Positions 41,109-50,078 of a stretch of 64,000 bases of DNA are shown piece by piece. The notes beneath the pieces are model-generated. The model saw only the letters and a program-made list of their open reading frames with translations. It had not been told where the DNA came from and did not search any database. The position numbers and the translations under genes are program-made. Position 1 is the stretch's first letter. Every line of letters starts with the position of its first letter. Origin of the DNA: Nocardia brasiliensis NBRC 14402 (GTDB lineage Bacteria; Actinomycetota; Actinomycetes; Mycobacteriales; Mycobacteriaceae); contig NZ_BAFT02000038.1 in assembly GCF_000308475.2 (NCBI RefSeq), positions 62,001 through 126,000 of the forward strand, given 5' to 3'.

Positions 41109-43331
41109 ATGGCGCAACCGACCATCCTCGAACGGCCGCAACCCCCGCACGCCACGCCGCGCTGGGGCGCCGCCGGTCGCTGGGGCATGGCGATGGCCAG
41201 GCATCGCCGAATCGTGCTCGCCGTCTGGGTGCTGCTGGTCATCGCCTGCGGCGCGACCTACCCCGCCCTGCACGCCCGGCTCGGCACCCCCGACTACTCC
41301 GTGCCGGGTTCGGACTCCGTCGCGGCGAGCAGGCTGGTCGCCGAGCACTTCGCCCAGTTCGGCACCGAACAGGACCTCATCGTCTTCCATTCCGACACCG
41401 CGACGGTCGAGGCGCCGGAATTCCGTGCGGCGATCGAGCGCGCCCTGGCCACGGTCCGGCAGACCGACGGCGTCGCCGGCGCCGTCGGCCCGTTCGACGG
41501 CAATGCCGCCCAGATCGCCGCCGACCGGCACACCGCCTTCGCCGTCGTCGGCCTCGACGGCGACATCTCCGAGCGGGTCAGCGTCGTCCGGGAACTGCGC
41601 ACCGCGCTCGCCGCCGAATCCGACGCGAGCGCGCAAGCCGTGCTCACCGGCTACGCGCCGATCCAGGCCGATCTGATGGAGATCGAAACGGCGGATCTGC
41701 AACGCGGCGAGGCGCTCGGCGTGCCTATCGCCGCGGTGCTGCTGGTACTGGCCCTGGGCGCGGTGGCCGCCGCCGCGCTGCCGATCAGCGTCACCGCGGC
41801 CGGGATCGCCGTTGCGGTCGGCGCGCTGTTCGGCTTGACCACGTTCCTCGCCTTCGACTCGCTGGTGCTCTCGGTCGCCACCATGATCGCCACCGGCACC
41901 GCGATCGACTACGGCATGTTCATCGTCAGCCGGTTCAACGAGGAGCTGACGCGGCGCGGCGTCCGAAACAGGCAGGAGCACACCGCCATCGCGCAGGCCG
42001 TCGGTGCGGCGATGGACACCACCGGACGGACGGTGCTCGCCTCCGGGCTCATCGTGATGATCTCGCTGTGCTCCCTCGTCGTGGTCGGGCTGCCGATGCT
42101 GAACGGGGTCGCGATCGGTGTGGTGACCGCGGTGATCGCCACGATGGCGGCTGCCTTCACGCTGCTGCCCGCCCTGCTCGCCGCGCTGGGGCCCGCGATC
42201 AATCGCGGCGCGCTACCCGAACGCCTGCGGCCCGCCGAGGTGCGCGCGGCCACGGCGTCGAGCGGTTGGGCGCGCTGGGCTCGCATCGTGATGGCGCGGC
42301 CGGTGCTGTTCGGCGCGGTCGGGGTCGCGCTGCTGCTCGTCGCGGCCGCTCCGCTGACCGGCCTGCGCTACGGCGTCGACGTGGGCCTCGGATCACTCAC
42401 CGATCGTGCGTCCGGCCAAGGGCTCACGTTGGTGAAGCAGAACTTCACCCCCGGTCTGGTGTCGCCGATCGAGGTGGTCGTGACCGGCACCGCCGACACC
42501 CCGCTCACCGCCGACGCTCGCGCCGACGGGGACCGACTCATCGGTGAGTTCTCCCGAGATCCCCGGATTGCGGCGGTGCTGCCGCAGTACGCGCAGGGCA
42601 GGATGTTCGCGGCCGTCGTGCCCAAAGCCTCCTTCGAGTCGACCGAATCCGCCGAGCTGGTGACCGATATCCGTGCCCGCGCAGCGGCTCTGACGCACGC
42701 CGAGGTGAAGGTCGGCGGCACGTCCGCGTTGTTCGTCGATGTGTCGCACCGGATCACCGACCGCTTCCCGTGGGTGATCACGCTGGTGCTCGCGATCTCG
42801 CTCGGCTTCCTCGTCGTCGCGTTCCGCAGTATCGTGCTCGCGCTCAAGGCGATCGCGATGAACCTGCTCGCCACCGGCGCGGCGCTCGGCATCACCGTCG
42901 CGGTGTTCCAGCACGGTGTCGGCGCGGGCGTGCTCGGATTCCAGAGCACCGGGTTCTTGCAGATCTATCTGCCGATGCTGGTGTTCGCGGTACTGTTCGG
43001 ACTCTCGATGGACTACGAGGTGTTCCTCATCCGGCGGATGAAGGAACACTGGGATGTGCACGGAGACAACGCCGCTGCCGTCGCCGACGGCCTGCAGCGC
43101 ACGGCCCGGCCGATCACCGCGGCGGCCGCCATCATGGTCGCCGTGTTCGCCAGCTTCGTGACCGCGGACGTGCTGGAGCTGAAGCAGATCGGCTTCGCGC
43201 TCGCGGTCGCCATCGCGATCGACGCGGTGCTGGTGCGACTGGTGCTGGTGCCGGCCTTCATGCGGCTGTTCGGCCGCTGGAATTGGTGGCTGCCGCAACG
43301 CAAGTCGCGCGCGCCGCGGGTGACTACCTGA
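41109..43331 (+). CDS. MMPL-family RND transporter
   Basis: 740 residues with two homologous halves: an N-terminal helix (about 32-52), a periplasmic loop, a five-helix bundle containing 'TGTAIDYGMFIVSRFNEEL', a second loop, then a bundle with 'LFGLSMDYEVFLIRRMKEHWD'. These Asp-Tyr pairs are the proton-relay residues of MMPL proteins, which export lipids, siderophores or drugs in mycolata. It lacks the long D2 loop of lipid-exporting MmpL3. Controlled most likely by the convergent TetR gene; the stop codons overlap by 8 bp. Confidence 0.93.
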   Translation: MAQPTILERPQPPHATPRWGAAGRWGMAMARHRRIVLAVWVLLVIACGATYPALHARLGTPDYSVPGSDSVAASRLVAEHFAQFGTEQDLIVFHSDTATVEAPEFRAAIERALATVRQTDGVAGAVGPFDGNAAQIAADRHTAFAVVGLDGDISERVSVVRELRTALAAESDASAQAVLTGYAPIQADLMEIETADLQRGEALGVPIAAVLLVLALGAVAAAALPISVTAAGIAVAVGALFGLTTFLAFDSLVLSVATMIATGTAIDYGMFIVSRFNEELTRRGVRNRQEHTAIAQAVGAAMDTTGRTVLASGLIVMISLCSLVVVGLPMLNGVAIGVVTAVIATMAAAFTLLPALLAALGPAINRGALPERLRPAEVRAATASSGWARWARIVMARPVLFGAVGVALLLVAAAPLTGLRYGVDVGLGSLTDRASGQGLTLVKQNFTPGLVSPIEVVVTGTADTPLTADARADGDRLIGEFSRDPRIAAVLPQYAQGRMFAAVVPKASFESTESAELVTDIRARAAALTHAEVKVGGTSALFVDVSHRITDRFPWVITLVLAISLGFLVVAFRSIVLALKAIAMNLLATGAALGITVAVFQHGVGAGVLGFQSTGFLQIYLPMLVFAVLFGLSMDYEVFLIRRMKEHWDVHGDNAAAVADGLQRTARPITAAAAIMVAVFASFVTADVLELKQIGFALAVAIAIDAVLVRLVLVPAFMRLFGRWNWWLPQRKSRAPRVTT

Positions 43332-43956
43332 ACATGGTCTCGACCTGGTCGATGATCGACCCGAACGCCTCGGCGTAAACGTCTTTCAGCCGTCCGGCGA
43401 AACCCGTTCCGGCCCAATGGTCCAGCGCGGCGACGCAGCCCCAGACCGCGGTGGCCGCGGCCATCCGCACCCGAAGATCGTTGGGGCCGAAGCCGGTTCG
43501 CTCCGCGACCAGCGTCCGGAACTCGTCTTCCAGTTCCCGCATCTGTTTGGTCTGCCCGGCCCGGATCTCGGGCACCGCCGCGATGAACTGCAGCCGCTGC
43601 CGGATGCGGTGCTCGGCCTCCGCGGTCAGCAGCGACTCGAGCAATACCGGGACGAGCAGCCGCCCGACCGCAATCAGCTCGGCCGGGGCGACGGTCTGCG
43701 GCCCGCCCGCGGTCCGGACCGCCTCGAGCACCTTCGGATCGGCCTCGTCGTACAGGACGAGCATCTCCTTGGTGCCGAAATAGCGGTAGACCGAACTCGG
43801 TGACACCTCCGCTGCGGCGGCGACCCGCTCGATCGTCACATTCCGGTACCCGTGCGCGTCGAACAGATCCAGGGCGACCCGCTGGATTCGGCCCATCGCC
43901 TCGATCTTCCTGCGTTCCCAGGAGGTCGAGGAAAGCTCGGCAATGGCATCGGACAT
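43324..43956 (-). CDS. TetR-family transcriptional regulator
   Basis: 210 residues with helix-turn-helix 'GYRNVTIERVAAAAEVSPSSVYRYFGTKEML' at about 37-67 and an all-helical ligand domain. ATG 43956 is used; a GTG immediately upstream is possible. It is convergent with, and overlaps, the MMPL gene, an arrangement common for TetR/efflux pairs. The likely operator is at 41070. Confidence 0.92.
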   Translation of the reverse strand: MSDAIAELSSTSWERRKIEAMGRIQRVALDLFDAHGYRNVTIERVAAAAEVSPSSVYRYFGTKEMLVLYDEADPKVLEAVRTAGGPQTVAPAELIAVGRLLVPVLLESLLTAEAEHRIRQRLQFIAAVPEIRAGQTKQMRELEDEFRTLVAERTGFGPNDLRVRMAAATAVWGCVAALDHWAGTGFAGRLKDVYAEAFGSIIDQVETMFR

Positions 43957-44026
43957 CACACCAACGATACCGGCCGCCGCTACCTGTCACGGCTTTCCGC
44001 AGCGGTCCGGCCACCTGCGAGAAGGG

Positions 44027-44059
44027 CGAAGGCCCCGGTCCAGCGGACCGGGGCCTTCG
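44027..44059 (-). terminator. Intrinsic terminator of rpsA
   Basis: Perfect 15-bp stem CGAAGGCCCCGGTCC (44027-44041) / GGACCGGGGCCTTCG (44045-44059) with a 3-nt loop, 14 nt beyond the rpsA stop. Confidence 0.85.
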
Positions 44060-44073
44060 TCGTAGTGCGTCTA

Positions 44074-45546
44074 TCAGGCGTTGCCGGAGAGCTTCTCCCG
44101 CAGGGCCGCCAGCTGCGCGTCGCTGGCCAGCGAACCACCGGCCGACTCGGACGAGCTGGAGGACGAGGATGCCTGCGAACCGCTCTCGGAGGAGTAGTTC
44201 GAGGAGCCGCCGCCGTTCGCGGCCTCGGCCGCAGCGTCGGCCGCCATCTTCTCCATCTGCGCGGTGTGCATCTTGTGGCGACGCTCCGCCTCGGCGTAGC
44301 GGCCTTCCCACTCTTCGCGCTGCTTGTCGAAGCCCTCGAGCCACTCGTTGGTGTCGGGATCGAAGCCCTCGGGGAAGATGTAGTTGCCCTGCTCGTCGTA
44401 GCTGTCGGCCATGCCGTACTTCGACGGGTCGAACTCGGCGTGGTAGTCCTCGTTCGCCTGCTTCAGCGACAGCGAGATCCGGCGACGCTCCAGGTCGATG
44501 TCGATGACCTTGACCATCGCGTCGTCGCCGACCGCGACCACCTGGTCCGGGACCTCCACGTGGCGCTCGGCCAGCTCGGAGATGTGCACCAGGCCCTCGA
44601 TGCCCTCTTCGACGCGCACGAACGCACCGAACGGAACCAGCTTGGTGACCTTGCCCGGCACGATCTGGCCGATCGCGTGGGTGCGGGCGAACTGACGCCA
44701 CGGGTCTTCCTGGGTCGCCTTGAGCGAGAGCGAAACCCGCTCGCGATCCAGATCGACGTCGAGCACCTCGACGGTGACCTCGGTGCCGACCTCGACGACC
44801 TCGGACGGGTGGTCGATGTGCTTCCAGGACAGCTCGGAGACGTGCACCAGACCGTCGACGCCGCCCAGGTCCACGAAGGCACCGAAGTTGACGATCGAGG
44901 AGACCACACCCTTGCGGACCTGGCCCTTCTGCAGCTGGTGCAGGAACTCGCTGCGCACCTCGGACTGGGTCTGCTCCAGCCAGGCGCGACGGGACAGGAC
45001 CACGTTGTTGCGGTTCTTGTCCAGCTCGATGATCTTGGCCTCGATCTCCTTGCCGACGTACGGCTGGAGGTCGCGGACGCGACGCATCTCGACGAGCGAG
45101 GCGGGCAGGAAGCCGCGGAGACCGATGTCGAGGATCAGGCCGCCCTTGACGACCTCGATGACGGTGCCCTTGACGGCCTCGTCCTTCTCCTTGAGCTCCT
45201 CGATCGTGCCCCACGCGCGCTCGTACTGCGCCCGCTTCTTCGACAGGATCAGGCGGCCTTCCTTGTCCTCCTTGGTGAGAACAAGAGCCTCGACCTCATC
45301 GCCCACGGAAACGACCTCGTTCGGGTCGACATCGTGCTTGATGGAGAGTTCGCGGGAAGGGATGACGCCTTCGGTCTTGTAACCGATGTCGAGCAGGACC
45401 TCGTCGCGGTCGACCTTGACGATGGTTCCTTCGACGATGTCGCCGTCGTTGAAGTACTTGATCGTGGCGTCGATGGCGGCGAGGAAATCCTCGGCGGAGC
45501 CGATGTCGTTGACGGCTACCTGCGGCGAGGTGACGGTGGTGGGCAT
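44074..45546 (-). CDS. rpsA: 30S ribosomal protein S1
   Basis: 490 residues. Four S1 RNA-binding repeats: about 38-106 ('GDIVEGTIVKVDRDEVLLDIGYKTEGVIP'), 120-190 ('KGTVIEVVKGGLILDIGLRGFLP'), 205-280 ('RKGVVSSIVNFGAFVDLGGVDGLVHVSEL') and 295-365 ('PGKVTKLVPFGAFVRVEEGIEGLVHISEL'). S1 brings mRNA to the 30S subunit. The C-terminal 120 residues include 'GMADSYDEQGNYIFPEGFDPDTNEW' and then a Ser/Gly-rich low-complexity stretch before a final helix 'DAQLAALREKLSGNA'. ATG 45546 gives the family start MPTTVTSPQVAVND. In M. tuberculosis it is adjacent to coaE. Confidence 0.98.
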   Translation of the reverse strand: MPTTVTSPQVAVNDIGSAEDFLAAIDATIKYFNDGDIVEGTIVKVDRDEVLLDIGYKTEGVIPSRELSIKHDVDPNEVVSVGDEVEALVLTKEDKEGRLILSKKRAQYERAWGTIEELKEKDEAVKGTVIEVVKGGLILDIGLRGFLPASLVEMRRVRDLQPYVGKEIEAKIIELDKNRNNVVLSRRAWLEQTQSEVRSEFLHQLQKGQVRKGVVSSIVNFGAFVDLGGVDGLVHVSELSWKHIDHPSEVVEVGTEVTVEVLDVDLDRERVSLSLKATQEDPWRQFARTHAIGQIVPGKVTKLVPFGAFVRVEEGIEGLVHISELAERHVEVPDQVVAVGDDAMVKVIDIDLERRRISLSLKQANEDYHAEFDPSKYGMADSYDEQGNYIFPEGFDPDTNEWLEGFDKQREEWEGRYAEAERRHKMHTAQMEKMAADAAAEAANGGGSSNYSSESGSQASSSSSSSESAGGSLASDAQLAALREKLSGNA

Positions 45547-45893
45547 ATGTCGGTTTGCTCCGGACGGATTGTGGTCGGTTGCGGACATTGGAACTTTCGG
45601 TACGCTGGCGAATTCACCGCGGTGAAGTGAAGACGGACACAAGGAACGTACCGCACGTAACGCACGTGAAACTCAGCACGGGTGGTTGACTCCGGTACGG
45701 CTGTACAGAAGGCACTCGCGCGTTCAGCGTACGCGACCTTGGTCCGGCCGGGCAAACCGGTCCGGCCGCCACGCCGTAGAGCCGTTCCCCGGACCGTGCA
45801 CAGCAAGCAGGCGGCTATATATATACGCGTACCGCGGCCGGCCTCCCGGTCCGCGCGCCGAGCGCCGCACCCCCGGTCGATAAGCTGACGCCC
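45547..45893. other. Divergent promoter region of rpsA and a methyltransferase gene
   Basis: 347 bp with no supported gene. The only A+T-only run of note is TATATATATA (45816-45825), a likely -10 region for the methyltransferase gene 70 bp downstream. The rpsA leader is about 100 nt or less and shows no clear hairpin. Confidence 0.5.
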
Positions 45894-46754
45894 GTGTCGG
45901 AAGATCGCCATGCAGAGGCAAACACACTGCTCGGGACCGCGGGAACGGCGCGAACCCGGATCGGCTCGGCCGCCAGCCAGCAGGCCAGCCGGCGCTGGTG
46001 GGACGCGGACGCGGGCCAGTACCACGAGACGCACGCCGCGTTCCTCGGCGTCGATTCCCCAGACGGCGAATTCGTCTGGTGCCCGGAGGGCCTGCACGAA
46101 GGCGACATGCGTTTCCTGGGCGAGGTCGCGGGCAAGCGGGTGCTCGAGATCGGCTGCGGATCGGCGCCGTGCTCGCGCTGGCTGGCCGGGCAGGGCGCAC
46201 ATCCGGTCGGGCTGGATCTCTCGATGGGCATGCTGACCCGCGGGCTCGACGCGATGCGACGCGGCGGACCGCAGGTGCCGCTGGTCCAGGCGGGCGCGGA
46301 GGCGCTGCCGTTCGCCGACGCCTCCTTCGACCTGGCCTGCTCGGCGTTCGGCGCGATCCCGTTCGTCGCTGATTCGGCGCAGGTGATGCGCGAGGTGGCC
46401 CGGGTGCTGCGGCCCGGCGGCCGCTGGGTCTTCTCGGTGAACCACCCGATGCGCTGGATCTTTCCCGACGATCCCGGCCCGGCCGGGCTCACCGCCGCCA
46501 TCCCCTATTTCGATCGCACCCCGTATGTCGAGGTGGACGGCGCGGGCGAGCCGACCTACGTCGAACATCACCGCACCGTCGGGGATCGCGTCCGCGAAAT
46601 CGTGGCCGCCGGCCTGCTGCTGGTGGACCTCGTCGAACCGGACTGGCCCGAATGGCTGGACCGCGAATGGGGTCAGTGGAGTCCGCTGCGCGGTGAGATC
46701 TTCCCCGGGACCGCGATCTTCATCGCGCAGAAGCCGCAGTCGCACGGGTTTTGA
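45894..46754 (+). CDS. Class I SAM-dependent methyltransferase
   Basis: 286 residues. SAM motif I 'RVLEIGCGSAPCSRWLAGQG', acidic motif II 'VGLDLSMGMLTRG', 'AEALPFADASFDLACSAFGAIPFV' and 'REVARVLRPGGRWVFSVNHPMRW' are characteristic of the UbiE/Methyltransf_11 group. 'SVNHP' after motif IV is found in small-molecule methyltransferases. GTG 45894 is chosen from the MSEDRHAEAN start. Substrate unknown; conserved position next to rpsA has been seen in related genomes but I cannot verify it here. Confidence 0.92.
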   Translation: MSEDRHAEANTLLGTAGTARTRIGSAASQQASRRWWDADAGQYHETHAAFLGVDSPDGEFVWCPEGLHEGDMRFLGEVAGKRVLEIGCGSAPCSRWLAGQGAHPVGLDLSMGMLTRGLDAMRRGGPQVPLVQAGAEALPFADASFDLACSAFGAIPFVADSAQVMREVARVLRPGGRWVFSVNHPMRWIFPDDPGPAGLTAAIPYFDRTPYVEVDGAGEPTYVEHHRTVGDRVREIVAAGLLLVDLVEPDWPEWLDREWGQWSPLRGEIFPGTAIFIAQKPQSHGF

Positions 46755-46815
46755 TGCTTCGCACCCGCTACGGCCGGCCATAGCGGGTGCGGGAACACGG
46801 AAGGGGTGCGGGAGT

Positions 46816-47412
46816 TCAGGTTTTCGGCCCGGGGAACGAGGGCAGCGCCGCGAAGCCGGGGTCGACCTTGGCGGTGGGGACCGTCCGGGCGACCCAGCGG
46901 CGGGCCCGGCTCACCGGATGGTCGGGAAACTGCTCGTCCCAACGGACTTCGTCGGCGATGTTGTAGGGCAGCTTGCCGCGCAGGCCGGGCGCGTACGGGT
47001 GCGGCGGGAACATGTGCTGCGGGCCGAGCTGGGCCATCAGCGCCGCCTCGCGCAGACCGGTGGTGCCGAACTCGGGACACAGGATCTGGAACACCGCGCT
47101 GCACCGGTCCTTCGGCACGACGATCGAGGCCGCGAAGACCAGGCCGTGATCCCGGTTCGGCAGCGGCAGCTTCTCGATCCGCAACAGGCCGGGCAACTTG
47201 TCGACCCAGACGAGGAAAGCCTCGACCAGACAACCCGATTCGGCCGAGATCTCCGCGAGCCGGGTGCGCAGCGTGTCGAGATCTTCCAGCGGCGCGGGCA
47301 GGTCGGGCACCAAGTCGTGGTAGGTCAGCGTGACGATGTCGCCGGTGCTGTGATCCCCCCAGGTGTTGGTGTCCATCTGTTGCAGTCCACTGATATCGAA
47401 CGAGATAGGCAC
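46816..47412 (-). CDS. Hypothetical cytoplasmic protein (198 residues)
   Basis: I do not recognise a family. GTG 47412 gives MPISFDISGLQQMDTNTWGD. The body has mixed alpha/beta character with 'DIVTLTYHDLVPDLPAPLED', 'GCLVEAFLVWVDKLPGLLRI', 'LVFAASIVVPKDRCSAVFQIL' and a C-terminal segment 'RWVARTVPTAKVDPGF'. No membrane or export signal. An ATG 12 codons downstream (MDTNTW) is an alternative start. A frame extends upstream to 47571 but its composition changes. Confidence 0.7.
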   Translation of the reverse strand: MPISFDISGLQQMDTNTWGDHSTGDIVTLTYHDLVPDLPAPLEDLDTLRTRLAEISAESGCLVEAFLVWVDKLPGLLRIEKLPLPNRDHGLVFAASIVVPKDRCSAVFQILCPEFGTTGLREAALMAQLGPQHMFPPHPYAPGLRGKLPYNIADEVRWDEQFPDHPVSRARRWVARTVPTAKVDPGFAALPSFPGPKT

Positions 47413-47480
47413 CCGCCCACCGTAACGGCGAACACGGCACGGCCGCACACCGAATTTTGTCGGTGTGCGGCTCGGTGCCC

Positions 47481-47633
47481 CTATTTCGGTTTGCGGCCCG
47501 CCTGTTCGAGCGCCAACCGCAGTGCGTATTCGATCTGGGCGTTGACGCTGCGCAGGTCGTCGGCGGCCCACTTGGCGATGGCCTCGTGGATGCCGGGGTC
47601 CAGTCGCAGCAGTAGCTTCTTGCGCTCAGCCAT
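47481..47633 (-). CDS. Ribbon-helix-helix (Arc/HicB-type) small DNA-binding protein
   Basis: 50 residues: starts MAERKKLLLRLDPGIHEAIA and ends AGRKPK. 'KLLLRLDPGIHEAIAKWAADDLRSVNAQIEYAL' has the ribbon-helix-helix pattern: a short beta strand with alternating side chains, then two helices separated by the turn 'DDLRSVNAQI'. It follows the SPFH gene by 12 nt, an association common in actinobacteria where the small protein is annotated as an Arc or HicB-like antitoxin. No toxin gene is adjacent. It probably autoregulates the operon through the repeated site at 48543. Too short for the usual length cutoffs. Confidence 0.75.
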   Translation of the reverse strand: MAERKKLLLRLDPGIHEAIAKWAADDLRSVNAQIEYALRLALEQAGRKPK

Positions 47634-47645
47634 GGGCTTCGGCGT

Positions 47646-48530
47646 TCAGCTGTAGAGCGAGCCGGTGTTCACGACGGGCTGGGTCGCTCGGTCACCACAG
47701 AGCACCACCAGCAGGTTGGACACCATCGCGGCGCGGCGTTCCTCGTCGAGTTCCACCACCCCCTGCTCGGTGAGCCGGTCGAGTGCGAGACTCACCATGC
47801 CGACCGCGCCTTCCACGATCTGCGTGCGGGCGGCGACCACCTGCGAGGCCTGCTGCCGGACCAGCATGGCCTGGGCGATCTCCGGCGCGTAGGCGAGGTG
47901 GGTGATGCGGGCCTCGAGCACCTCGATGCCGGCCAGCTCGGTGCGGTCGCGCAACTCGACGGTGAGTTCCTCGGCCACCTCGCTGCCGTCCCGCAGGCTG
48001 GTGCGGGTGTCGTCGTGCGAGTCGTACGGGTGCGTGGTGGCCAGGTGACGCACCGCGGCCTCGGACTGGGTCTGCACGTACTCCTCGTAGTCGTCGACCG
48101 AGAAGGCGGCCTTGAAGCTGTCCACCACCCGGTAGACCACCACGGCGGCGATCTCGACCGGGTTGCCGTCGGCGTCGTTGACCTTCAGCTTCTGCGTCTC
48201 GAAGTTGCGCACCCGCAACGAGATCCGCTTGCGGTCGGTCAGCGGGAGCACCGAGAAGAAGCCGGGTTCGCTCACCGAACCGATGTAGCGGCCGAAGAAC
48301 TGGACCACCTGGGCCTCGTTCGGGTTGACGATGGTCAAACCGGTCGCGCCCAGCAGCAGCACGAGCACCAGGAAGCTCGCGACGATCGCCCCGACCAGGG
48401 CGGGCACGTTCTGATCGTGCGCCATCGCGAGATACCCCAGTGCCGCGCCGCCACCGAGCAACAAGGTGAGCACCAGCCAGGCCACCAGCACCAGGAAGCC
48501 GTTGACGTGGAACGCGGGACGTAGCTTCAT
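47646..48530 (-). CDS. SPFH/band-7 domain membrane protein
   Basis: 294 residues: two N-terminal membrane helices (about 10-33 and 42-65) and an SPFH domain (about 68-240) with '[30 protein letters not shown]', '[31 protein letters not shown]' and '[24 protein letters not shown]'. Such proteins form membrane rings linked to lipid microdomains and proteolysis control. GGAGGA precedes ATG 48530. Forms a two-gene operon with the ribbon-helix-helix protein. Confidence 0.93.
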   Translation of the reverse strand: MKLRPAFHVNGFLVLVAWLVLTLLLGGGAALGYLAMAHDQNVPALVGAIVASFLVLVLLLGATGLTIVNPNEAQVVQFFGRYIGSVSEPGFFSVLPLTDRKRISLRVRNFETQKLKVNDADGNPVEIAAVVVYRVVDSFKAAFSVDDYEEYVQTQSEAAVRHLATTHPYDSHDDTRTSLRDGSEVAEELTVELRDRTELAGIEVLEARITHLAYAPEIAQAMLVRQQASQVVAARTQIVEGAVGMVSLALDRLTEQGVVELDEERRAAMVSNLLVVLCGDRATQPVVNTGSLYS

Positions 48531-48542
48531 GACATCCTCCAA

Positions 48543-48568
48543 CTATCAAAGTGATATCACCAAGATAG
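48543..48568. promoter_or_regulatory. Compound GATA/TATC operator upstream of the SPFH-RHH operon
   Basis: CTATC-AAA-GTGATATCAC-CAA-GATAG: an outer CTATC/GATAG pair around an inner perfect palindrome GTGATATCAC, giving alternating TATC and GATA half-sites. It begins 12 bp upstream of the SPFH start, overlapping the expected promoter. Fits autoregulation by the encoded ribbon-helix-helix protein. Confidence 0.6.
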
Positions 48569-48644
48569 CAGATGGTCGCCGCGGTCCGGCATCACGACTT
48601 CGCATACTCTCTTCGCGCACTCCCGGGGTGCGGCAGCCGGGCGG

Positions 48645-50006
48645 TCAGCGCCGCGCCGGGCGGATGTTGCGGTTGAACCGGAACATGTTGCGCGGGTCGT
48701 ACTTTGCCTTCAGCTCGGCGAGCCGGGTGTAGGTGCTGGCGGCGTAACCGCCCCGGGTCTGCGCCTCGTCCGCGTCGGCGCCCGCGCCGTAGAGGAAGTT
48801 GAGGCTGTGGCCGAGCGTCCAGGGTGCGAGCGCCGCCCGGATTGCCGCCTGGCTTGCCGGTGCGGTGCCCGCCTCCCCGGCGTCCGTGATGACCCGGACG
48901 ACGTAGGCGGCCTCGCGATGGTCCACCGCGATCTCGGCGCGCGGCTTCGCCAGGGCGCCGCCGAGGTGGCGGATGTCGATCACGGCACCGGCAGCGGAGT
49001 CCGGCCCGGCGGCGGAAAGCAAGGCGGACAACGTTTCTCCGGTCAGCGCACCGAGCAGCACGTTGGTGGCCGCGTACGCGTGCGGGTGATCGGGGTCGCT
49101 GTGGATGGTGTGCGATTCGGTGTACGGCATGACGCGCAGGTCGTCTTTCAGGCGCTCGCCCACCGCCCGCAGCGGCGCGACCAGTCGCTCCCCGTCGGCG
49201 CCAGCACCGTGATAGGCGATCCGGAACGACGCCACGAACCGGCCACGCAGCGGCGCGGGCACCTGCGGAATATCGGGGAAACGCAGCATGGCCACGGTGG
49301 AGGTCAGCTCGTCGGGCACCGTCGCGGTCCAGTCCCGCCAGACTTCCAGCGCCCGTTCCACCAGCGGCGTATCGAACATCAACTGGCCGCCGTATACCTC
49401 GGTGATCGGCAGCAGGCCGAGCACGACCGCGGTCACCACGCCGAAATTGCCGCCGCTGCCCAGCGCCGCCGCGAACAACTCGTCACCGGGCTGCACCCGG
49501 CGCACCCGCCCGTCCGCGGTGACCAGCTCGAGCGCCTCGACGTGCTCCGCCGCGTAGCCGAATTCCCTTGCCAGCAGGCCGATTCCGCCCCCCAGCAGAT
49601 AGCCCACGACACCGACCGACGGCGAGGAGCCGATCAGCGGCGCGAGCCCGTGCGCGGCGGCCGCCTCGACCAGCTCGCCCGCCCGCACACCGGCGCCGAG
49701 CCGTGCCGTGCACGTCTCGACATCAATCTCCAGAGTGTTCATGCGCCGGGTGCTGATCAGCACGCCGCCGTCGGCGGGGACCGACAGCCCGTGGCCGGTG
49801 GCCTGCACCGCCACCGGCAGCCCGTGCCGTGCGGCGTACTCGATGGCGGCGCGGACGTCCTCGGCGTGCCGGGCGCCGACGACCAGTGCCGGCCGATGCG
49901 TGTAGGCGGTCTGGAAGCCCGCGATCTCCTCGTCGTATCCGGCGTCACCGGGGCGGAAGACCGGGCCGGTGCAGGTATCGGTGATGTTTTCTGCGGTGTT
50001 TCCCAT
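48645..50006 (-). CDS. FAD-binding oxidoreductase, berberine-bridge-enzyme type
   Basis: 453 residues. The PCMH FAD domain (about 40-200) has 'RPALVVGARHAEDVRAAIEYAARHGLPVAV', 'ATGHGLSVPADGGVLISTRRM' (the His is the usual covalent-flavin site) and 'GSSPSVGVVGYLLGGGIGLL'; the BBE C-terminal motif is 'TYTRLAELKAKYDPRNMFRFNRNI'. Members oxidise sugars, alkaloids or polyketides. No signal peptide. ATG 50006; divergent from a LysR gene that should regulate it. Confidence 0.92.
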   Translation of the reverse strand: MGNTAENITDTCTGPVFRPGDAGYDEEIAGFQTAYTHRPALVVGARHAEDVRAAIEYAARHGLPVAVQATGHGLSVPADGGVLISTRRMNTLEIDVETCTARLGAGVRAGELVEAAAAHGLAPLIGSSPSVGVVGYLLGGGIGLLAREFGYAAEHVEALELVTADGRVRRVQPGDELFAAALGSGGNFGVVTAVVLGLLPITEVYGGQLMFDTPLVERALEVWRDWTATVPDELTSTVAMLRFPDIPQVPAPLRGRFVASFRIAYHGAGADGERLVAPLRAVGERLKDDLRVMPYTESHTIHSDPDHPHAYAATNVLLGALTGETLSALLSAAGPDSAAGAVIDIRHLGGALAKPRAEIAVDHREAAYVVRVITDAGEAGTAPASQAAIRAALAPWTLGHSLNFLYGAGADADEAQTRGGYAASTYTRLAELKAKYDPRNMFRFNRNIRPARR

Positions 50007-50059
50007 GACTTCGACCCTGCCCGCGGCGCATCGAGAAGTACAACAGATAGATCTTCTCG

Positions 50060-50078
50060 TAACTAGAATCATCAGTTA
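50060..50078. promoter_or_regulatory. LysR-type binding site between the FAD enzyme and LysR genes
   Basis: TAACT-N9-AGTTA, a perfect dyad ending at the first base of the LysR start codon. It contains T/A-spaced elements of LysR boxes and can control both divergent genes. Confidence 0.55.

Noticed and set aside
47481..47633. Antitoxin of a toxin-antitoxin pair
   Set aside because: No toxin-like ORF is adjacent; its partner is an SPFH membrane protein, so a simple regulator role is preferred.
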